From assembly GCA_963576725.1 (NCBI GenBank), contig OY755240.1:96382316-96446315 (forward strand): a DNA stretch of 64,000 nucleotides, written 5' to 3'. The stretch is from Azorinus chamasolen (lineage: Eukaryota > Mollusca > Bivalvia > Cardiida > Solecurtidae). Shown one piece after another: positions 57,576 through 64,000 of this stretch; positions within the stretch are counted from its first letter, which is position 1; every line of letters begins with the position of its first letter. Under the pieces are notes generated by a model, which saw only the letters and a list, made by a program, of their open reading frames with translations, did not search any database and had not been told where the DNA came from. The translations under genes were made by a program, and so were the position numbers.

Positions 57576-57828
57576 AAACTAACACTAAGGAAAATGTTAG
57601 CAGACGACCAAATTTGCAGACGACAACATTTTGCAGCGAAAGGGTTAAACCCTTTTATTTACGCAGATTTTAGTGTCTAGCTGACAGCACTGCTGTTACT
57701 ACATTTATAAGCTCTCTAGATCTATATATGCGAATAAGGAAGTAAAACTACATTATGTAGATCTACTTATAACAATATTATGTAAATATTTAGAACGTGT
57801 TCATAACTTGAGAAGAGACAACACTATC
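57576..57828 (+). promoter_or_regulatory. Upstream region of the TRIM-like gene
   Basis: 250 bp between the broken repeat N and the start codon. AT-rich, with TATATATGCG near 57724. No clear core promoter or splice acceptor could be fixed, so the 5' UTR structure is unknown. Confidence 0.25.
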
Positions 57829-59655
57829 ATGGCAACGGGTGGAAAACTAGAAGAGAACTATTTCGAACATTTAGGGTCAGAGGATTTGTCAGAGGTTGTA
57901 TGTGACCCTTGCCAGGAGGATGGAGAGCTGCATAAGGCTGTGGGAATGTGTTTTGATTGTCAGGATTATCTATGTCAGAGGTGTTTTGATGTACATAAAG
58001 TCGCAAAGGCATACCGAAAGCATGAGCTGCAGGACAAAGAGCGAATGCTACAGAGTCAAGTGATTCAAAAGAGGAAGGACCAGTGTACTGAGAAATGTGC
58101 TGTACATGAGGATGAAGTTATAAAGTACTACTGTCTGAATCACTCTCACTTAGGTTGTGGTGTCTGCATAACGCTAGATCACAGATTGTGTGACAAGGTA
58201 ACATATATTCCGCATTCAGCAAATGACCTGGCCAACAATGAAGAATACCAACAAATTAAGAGTCAGCTAAAATCTGTGGTAGAACGGTCGAGGAAACTAA
58301 CTGACAAGTACAAACAGAAAACTGAATCACTTGAGAAAGGCTGCTCAGGGGCAGTGAGGATGATACAGGATTACAGGAGAGAATTAAACAAAGCACTGGA
58401 TAGGGTTGAATCAGATCTTATTCAAAAATGCAAATCACTGAAATCAGAGGAAATCAAGCACATTGCACAGATTATCGACAAGTGTAGCACAGCACATGCC
58501 AACCTACAAGCTTTAATCGCAAAGGTAGAAACATATCAAAAGAATAAACAGAACTGCAGCTTGTACACAGCCATGATGAAAACAAAGGATACGATAAAGT
58601 TTGCAGAGGGAAGTATACAAGAAGCTGAGAATGAACAGTCATCAATGAATAGTCACATAACATTTGTCACCAATAAAGAAACTCTCAGTACACTGAAGAA
58701 TGTTGAAGTATTTGGGAAATTGACTTTGTCAGGGGCATCAAGTGTTTTGAGACCAGAGGAAACAAGAACCACTCTAGTACAATCAGAACAAACAACAGTT
58801 GCTAAGCAGGAAGAGTCGAGAACAACAATTGTAAGAGCGGAATATGTACAAGATATTAGGGTGAGATCTAAAAGTGACAGTAAAACCTGCTTTGTATCTG
58901 GGATGGTTGCTTTGTCAGATAGCAGAATTGTCATTGCAGACTTTAACGATACTGAAGTTGGTAATGGGAATGTCAAACTGGTAGATATTAAACGTGATGA
59001 AGTCACCAAACACCTGACATTATCCTCAGGCCCATGGGATGTTGCCAAGATAAACAACAGTCAGTTAGCAGTCACCTTGCCAAGAAGTAAGCAAGTAGCA
59101 ATTTTCAGTGTAGCAGACTCTGTCATGACTGTTGATAGCAAGGTGGGTGTGGGCGGAGAATGCCGGGGAGTGGACTACAAGGATGGAAAACTAGCTGTGT
59201 CCTTCCTTTATCCTAAAAAAGTTGAAGTTCTTACACTACAGGGTAGAGTGTTACACACCATAACAACTGACAAACGAGGGCAGTCATTGTTTAACTATCC
59301 TTCTTATGTGATATTTGGACAGGACACCACTTCCCTGTTTGTATCTAACTGTTGCAGTAATAAGGTGATGCATGTGAAGCTTGATGGTACTGTTGTAGGC
59401 ACGTACACTGACAGTAAGCTCAGTTGGCCTCGTGGGCTACTCACTGACAGTAGTGGCAATGTATATGCGTGTGGAGAGAACAACATCCACCAGATTACTC
59501 CAGACTGCAAGAAGATACAAGTGCTTCTGAATACAGCTGACTGGTTGTCAAGGCCTTATTCTATCAGCTACAGTGAGGCAGAGAGTAGACTCCATGTGGG
59601 AATGTCAGGCAATGATGTGATCAAAATGTACAAAGTGACACTCGTCACCAAGTGA
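57829..59655 (+). CDS. TRIM-like B-box / coiled-coil / NHL-like propeller protein
   Basis: 608 residues in one uninterrupted frame, starting at ATG 57829 (context ATCATGG) and ending TGA 59653-59655. Residues 25-65 form a first B-box (Cys 25, 28, 41, 44, 49, 52, His 56, 65). Residues 90-118 form a second B-box (Cys90, His93, Cys102, His105, Cys110, Cys113, His118). Residues about 131-290 are a Lys/Glu-rich coiled coil. Residues about 340-608 carry repeated VxxLxDGRIVIADF-like blades (for example GLLTDSSGNVYACGENNIHQ), an NHL-type beta-propeller. No RING precedes the B-boxes, so E3 ligase activity is not expected from this protein alone. Bivalves have many such RING-less TRIM-like genes, often linked to immunity or RNA binding; a specific role cannot be assigned. 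Codon use is open and unbroken, so the gene is probably functional. An ATTAAA at 59708 may serve for polyadenylation. Confidence 0.88.
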   Translation: MATGGKLEENYFEHLGSEDLSEVVCDPCQEDGELHKAVGMCFDCQDYLCQRCFDVHKVAKAYRKHELQDKERMLQSQVIQKRKDQCTEKCAVHEDEVIKYYCLNHSHLGCGVCITLDHRLCDKVTYIPHSANDLANNEEYQQIKSQLKSVVERSRKLTDKYKQKTESLEKGCSGAVRMIQDYRRELNKALDRVESDLIQKCKSLKSEEIKHIAQIIDKCSTAHANLQALIAKVETYQKNKQNCSLYTAMMKTKDTIKFAEGSIQEAENEQSSMNSHITFVTNKETLSTLKNVEVFGKLTLSGASSVLRPEETRTTLVQSEQTTVAKQEESRTTIVRAEYVQDIRVRSKSDSKTCFVSGMVALSDSRIVIADFNDTEVGNGNVKLVDIKRDEVTKHLTLSSGPWDVAKINNSQLAVTLPRSKQVAIFSVADSVMTVDSKVGVGGECRGVDYKDGKLAVSFLYPKKVEVLTLQGRVLHTITTDKRGQSLFNYPSYVIFGQDTTSLFVSNCCSNKVMHVKLDGTVVGTYTDSKLSWPRGLLTDSSGNVYACGENNIHQITPDCKKIQVLLNTADWLSRPYSISYSEAESRLHVGMSGNDVIKMYKVTLVTK

Positions 59656-59707
59656 ATACACTGACTCTATTTACATCAATTAGGTGCCATTGTGTACAGA
59701 GGCTTCC

Positions 59708-59713
59708 ATTAAA
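59708..59713 (+). terminator. Possible polyadenylation signal
   Basis: ATTAAA 53 bp after the stop of the TRIM-like gene. Confidence 0.4.
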
Positions 59714-59720
59714 TGGATGT

Positions 59721-59913
59721 CTGCATTAATGCTAATTAGAAGAATGTTTATAATCTCATATGAACACAGGAATTTGTACCATAGCAGACACTGTACTCTA
59801 TATTATTTCATAAGTAAACGGACTAGACACTGACCATGTACAGAAGCAAACTTATCTTGGATTACTCTGTTTGCAAAGGTACCGACAGGCAACTGTATGG
59901 AGTAAAGGGTTAG
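59721..59913. mobile_element. MITE-A copy, decayed
   Basis: Palindrome eroded (GTAAACGGACTAGACACTGA / GGATTACTCTGTTTGC); right end GGAGTAAAGGGTTA. Confidence 0.7.
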
Positions 59914-60278
59914 CCCTTTATTTGATAAATAGTTATGCATAGATATTTATGAATAAACCTATGAACACTAACTTTCGTCAGAAAATATAATTGCCTGCTT
60001 ATATTCTCATGCAACCAGTGTTTTTAATTCCTGTTTAATATTTTCCTTCATATAAACGACTTTTCACTTTTTGTTCAAACATGCAGTAGACTTAAATCAG
60101 ACGGTTCCAATAGGAATGATTATGAAATTATATAGATCTGACCCTACAGGGTTTGTCTCCGATAAAAGTTCTCTGCAACTCATTCGCTGTCAAAGTTTGT
60201 CGTCTGCAAACTTTGTTGTCTACTACAAATGTCATTTTTTTTATTTTCTTTCATTTTTGTATCGAAAACAGTCACATT
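59914..60278. other. Gene-free stretch with MITE-A remnant
   Basis: Remnant at about 60040-60135 (CCTTCATATAAACGACTTTT, GTAGACTTAAATCAGACGG). Otherwise nothing. Confidence 0.45.
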
Positions 60279-60388
60279 AACAAAACGTTTGGATCCTGAT
60301 GAGATGCAGAGTTACTCGGTGTCTCATCTGGATCCAAACTGTTTGTATAGATATTCACAGATGCGACATCGGCATCAAAAGAGGTTTA
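60279..60388. mobile_element. MITE-B copy
   Basis: AACAAAACGTTTGGATCCTG and GGATCCAAACTGTTTG around a short loop; tail CATCAAAAGAGGTTTA. Confidence 0.8.
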
Positions 60389-60429
60389 CCTTAAAAACAT
60401 TATGTTAACAAACATTCATACACAATTGT

Positions 60430-61038
60430 TTATCATTTCCCCAGAAACAAGGTTTGAGGGGTATACTGGAATCACCCTGTTCGCCGGTCAGTGGTTTCCG
60501 TCCATCCGTATTTGAACATGGATGGTTTTGTGCCGTGAACTCTTCCTTCATTTTGAAAGTCATTGAATTTATATTTGGCATACAACCTTCGGGTAGTAGA
60601 TGTACTAGACTCAATTTTCGTGTATTTAGAGTCAGGCATTACAGAAGTATCTCGCCTTGAAAGAAGAGATTTTTGTGTCATGTTGCCATGAAACATGCGT
60701 ACCTGTAGTCTGTGTCACGATCTCCTCCTTCAGTTTGAAGGTTATTGAATTGATACTTGCCATACATAATAACCACGAATAGTAGACATACAAGGCTCAA
60801 TTTTCATGTGTTTAGCACCAGGCATTGCAGAATATTATCTCTGCTTAAACTTTGATTATGTTTTGTCATTTGGGCCTGTAACACGGGTAGTTGGTGTCGC
60901 AAATTCCTCCTTCAATTTGAAGGTTATTGACTTTATTTTTGGCATACATAATAACCAGGAATAGTAAATGTTCAAGATGCAGTTTTCACGTGTTAAGCGT
61001 CAGGCATTGAATGATTGTCTCCGCTTGAACTTTGTTTT
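60430..61038 (+). repeat. Decayed hairpin-started tandem-repeat element
   Basis: Hairpin-like start CCCCAGAAACAAGG...GGGGTATACTGG near 60438, then three units of about 180 bp with CTCCTTCA.TTTGAAGGTTATTGA and GGCATACATAATAACCA(C/G)GAATAG. It is interrupted at 61038 by the Helentron-like element and resumes after 62503 (TTTGTCATTGGGGCCTGTAA). Confidence 0.7.
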
Positions 61039-62503
61039 TAGCTCACCAGAGCACAAAGTGCTCAGGGTGAGCTTTTGTGATCGCCTGTTGTCCGTCGGCG
61101 TGCGGCGTCCGTCGTTCGTCGTTTGTCGTTCGTCGTCCGTCGTCAACAATTTGAACCTTTAAAAATCTTCTCCTCTGAATCTACAGGGATCTCAACTTTC
61201 ATCTTTGGCACATAGCATCATATTCAGGTCCTCTACAAAAGTTATATAAATTATGCCCCTGGGGTCAAAATTGACCCCGCCCCAGGGGTGCCTTGTTTTC
61301 AATAGAAACATATAGTAAAACTTTGAAAATCTTCTTCTCTGAAACCAGAAGGTTCTCAGCTTTCATAATTGGCACATAGCATCATGTTCAGGTGCTCTAC
61401 AAAAGTTATATAAATTATGGCCCCAGGGTCAAAATTGGCCCCGCCCCAGGGGTGGGCAGTTTTCAATAAAAACAAATAGTGAAATCTTTGAAAATCTTCT
61501 TCTCTGAAACTGGAAGGCTCTCAGCTTTCATATTTGGCACATAGCATCATGTTCAGGTCCTCTACAAAATTTATATAAATTAGGGCCCCAGGGTCAAAAT
61601 TGGCCCTGCCCCAGGGGTGGACAGTTTTCAATAGAAACAAATAATGAAATCTTTGAAAATCTTCTCCTCTGAAACTGGAAGGTTCTCAGCTTTCATATTT
61701 GGCACATAGCATCATGTTCAGGTCCTCTACAAAAGTTATATTATATATGGCCCCGGGGTCAAAATTGGCCCGGCCCGAGGGTTGGGCAGTTTTCAATAGA
61801 AACATATAGTGAAATCTTTGAAAATCTTCTACTCTGAAACTGGAAGGCTCTCAGCTTTCATATTTGGCACATAGCATCATGTTCAGCTCATCTACAAAAG
61901 TTATATAAATTATGGCCCCAGGGTCAATATTGGCCCCGCCCCAGGGGTAGGCAGTTTTCAATAGAAACAAATAGTGAAATCTTTGAAAATCTTCTAGTCC
62001 GAAGCTAGAAGGTTCTCAGCTTTCATATTTGGCACATAGCATCATGTTCAGGTCCTCTACAAAAGTTATATAAACTATGGTCCTGGGGTCAAAATTAGCC
62101 CCGCCCCAGGGGTGGGCAGTTTTCAATAGAAACAAATAGTGAAATCTTTGAAAATCTTCTTCTCTGAAACTGGAAGGCTCTCAGCTTTCATATTTGGCAC
62201 ATAGCATCATATTCAGGTCCTCTACAAAAGTTATATAAATTATGGCCCAGGGGTCAAAATCGGCCCCGCCCCAGGGGTGGGCAGATTTCAATAGAAACAA
62301 ATAGTGAAATCTTTGAAAATCTTCTTCTCTGAAACTGGAAGGTTAGTCTCAGCTTTCATATTTGGCACATAGCATCATGTTCAGGTCCCCTACAAGTTTT
62401 TCCCAGGGCCGGCTAGTTTTCTGTAGAAACATATAATGAAAACTTTGAAAATCTTCTCCTGTTGTTGTCTGGTGAGCGCTTCAGGGCCATTCTGGCCCTC
62501 TTG
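61039..62503 (+). mobile_element. Helentron-associated / pearl-like element
   Basis: 5' hairpin TAGCTCACCAGAGCAC ... GTGCTCAGGGTGAGCT, GTCGTTCGTCG-type short repeats, about eight units near 155 bp with TTTGGCACATAGCATCATGT and CAAAATTGGCCCCGCCCCAG. 3' end GGTGAGCGCTTCAGGGCCAT, then TGGCCCTCTTG. The host repeat reads GTTTTGTCATT elsewhere (near 60868), so the insertion is within a T run, apparently without a target duplication longer than the T's. Confidence 0.82.
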
Positions 62504-63011
62504 TTTGTCATTGGGGCCTGTAACATGTGTAATTGGTGCGGCAAATTCCTCCTTCAATTGTTTTTAACATATTTCAATGAAAGTCTATATACATGTCGTC
62601 TATGAAGCGTATAATTATGTGCATTAAATAATATATGTGTGCTATCTTCAAGTTCTATGAAGTTATCAGCCCTTAAACTTAATTCCACTGATTTCTATGA
62701 AAGATGGTAGTCAATAAAAATTGTGGAGTGAACATCAACATTATTCATTGAAGTTTGATACAAATGATCTCTGTGAGGTGTAGATTAGCATCATATAAAG
62801 TTCTTCAGTATCTAACATGCAAGAGTTATCAACCCTTGTATCTGCAACAAGGCTGTCATGCGGGGGTATTCATCACATTTAGTGATAGTTAAAAAGGCAG
62901 TGACAGAGTATCAAAAACTTTGGATCCAAATTAGATGTCGAGTAACAGGACATTTCATAAATGCAGTCGAAGTATTTACTAAGTTTTGACATGTGCCTTG
63001 TATAGATAATG
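62504..63011. other. Gene-free stretch
   Basis: Begins with the interrupted end of the 60430 repeat; thereafter AT-rich with nothing recognised. Confidence 0.45.
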
Positions 63012-63225
63012 TTAACACTACTCAATGAATATGCATCTAAGAAATGATGAGACAATGAACACTAATTGGATTAATTACTTAATTGGCGTATCAACACCCG
63101 ATTTGTTTTACTAAAGCAGAAACTGGAATCAGATCAATATTATTCCATATGCAAACAGAGCAGACTCTGTTTAGATAGTTTCTATAGGAAATGCGCAAAA
63201 AGACATAGTTGGAGTAAAGGGTTAA
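63012..63225. mobile_element. MITE-A copy, shortened
   Basis: TTAACACTACTCAATG to GGAGTAAAGGGTTAA; right palindrome arm deleted. Confidence 0.7.
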
Positions 63226-63267
63226 GGAAGTTAATATCGCTACCATGTGTGAAATCTAATGGAAAGT

Positions 63268-63407
63268 CCATAAATACGCCGTTCTATGCAATTGCAAATA
63301 GAGTAGACCCAGATCAGATGGCTCCTATAGGAGCCGCCTGATCAGGGTCTTTTCTGTTTGCTTATGATATAATATAGATATGATTCTACAGCTTCTGCCC
63401 TCTACAG
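63268..63407. mobile_element. MITE-A copy, left part
   Basis: TAAATACGCCGTTCTATG, clean palindrome, then CAGCTTCTGCC; stops where repeat N material begins. Confidence 0.75.
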
Positions 63408-63662
63408 CTTCTGCCTTATTTCCTAAAGTAACTTGACATTTTTCCATAATTGCTTCTTCAACTCAAAGTCATTTCCATTGCATGCCTCTCTGCTATTATA
63501 ATAACAAGCAATCCTTCATAGATCTAGTTCCCTGTACATGTACTAACAGAATCTCCAAACATTGAAATTAATATAGCAGAGATTTAATATCATTATTGTT
63601 TTGTACATTATGTCAATATTTGAATGCCACTGAACATCTTTTTAAAAGATATTTCTTGTTTA
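63408..63662. repeat. Repeat N, terminal 250 bp
   Basis: Colinear with about 52800-53055 and with parts of 56041-56164 plus 57440-57575, ending GATATTTCTTGTTT. Confidence 0.85.
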
Positions 63663-63815
63663 TAATGACATGTACACTGGGTGTTTTGGTATAGGTAGAA
63701 ACTGTAGAGTCCCACCTATGATCATTTCATCAGCAAACGGAGCAAACCCAGATCAGACAGCTCCTACAGGATTTAGGCTTACTCTGTTTGAAAAGGAGTT
63801 TATATGAAGTAAAGG
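63663..63815. mobile_element. MITE-A copy, right part
   Basis: ATAATGACATGTACACTGGG, GCAAACGGAGCAAACCCAGA and the palindrome, ending GAAGTAAAGGATGAA. It may be the other half of a MITE-A split by repeat N. Confidence 0.65.
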
Positions 63816-64000
63816 ATGAAGGACCCTGAATGAAAATTCTTTTGAACGACGGTTGTAGCGGGGTTTTACTGTATTTGAAATTTCTCATGCTGGTCAGAGT
63901 TCACATTATTTGCATACAACACATTTACTTTGTCTGGTGGCCTGACACGTGTGAACCATACATATGAACCATTACCTTTGTTTCCCTGTGAGCAGAAGGG

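Noticed and set aside
57808..57828. Upstream TTG start for the TRIM-like protein
   Set aside because: The ATG at 57829 has a good context and needs no non-AUG start.

Overview
The window looks like AT-rich nuclear DNA from a bivalve mollusc. The evidence is small exons in long introns, a B-box/beta-propeller protein of the type expanded in bivalves, and a dense load of tandem-repeat-cored (pearl / Helentron-associated) elements and hairpin MITEs. The exact species cannot be fixed from the sequence.

Three protein-coding genes are supported. (1) On the minus strand at 11.4-20.9 kb is a CCDC62-like coiled-coil gene. It has seven coding exons with matching splice phases and its 3' end is not in the window. 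(2) On the plus strand at 28.8-42.2 kb is a complete DENR (density-regulated protein) gene of 189 residues in six coding exons, with a polyadenylation signal. (3) On the plus strand at 57.8-59.7 kb is a 608-residue TRIM-like protein (two B-boxes, coiled coil, NHL-like propeller, no RING) in one uninterrupted reading frame. DENR and CCDC62 are, from general knowledge, neighbours on human chromosome 12q24.31. Their adjacency here, head to head, therefore looks like old conserved microsynteny.

Almost everything else is repeat. From 0 to 1.65 kb lies a 152-bp satellite array ending in a hairpin tail. From 1.65 to 11.3 kb are MITEs, a pearl-like element, a 1.08-kb TIR element and a broken Helentron-like element. 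From 11.3 to 22.3 kb is the CCDC62 gene, with a 35-bp minisatellite in one intron and a hAT-like element just upstream of its first coding exon. From 22.3 to 28.8 kb lies a miniature LTR retrotransposon (26.85-27.26 kb) whose 155-bp LTRs each carry a tRNA-Cys-like segment. From 28.8 to 42.2 kb is DENR, whose introns hold a Tc1-like relic, a Helentron-like element, and a 3.9-kb TIR element with a decayed zinc-finger exon. From 42.2 to 57.8 kb are a second pearl-like element in inverted orientation, a LINE relic, an interrupted repeat, and a 1,275-bp foldback element with an 8-bp target duplication. From 59.7 to 64 kb is more MITE and Helentron-like sequence.

One MITE family (called MITE-A here: ends TTAACCCTTT / AAAGGGTTAA, with a 68-bp central palindrome) occurs at least 30 times in 64 kb. 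It is repeatedly split by younger elements, which gives a relative insertion history. The strongest candidate for something undescribed is the miniature LTR element with Pol III-type promoter boxes inside its LTRs.
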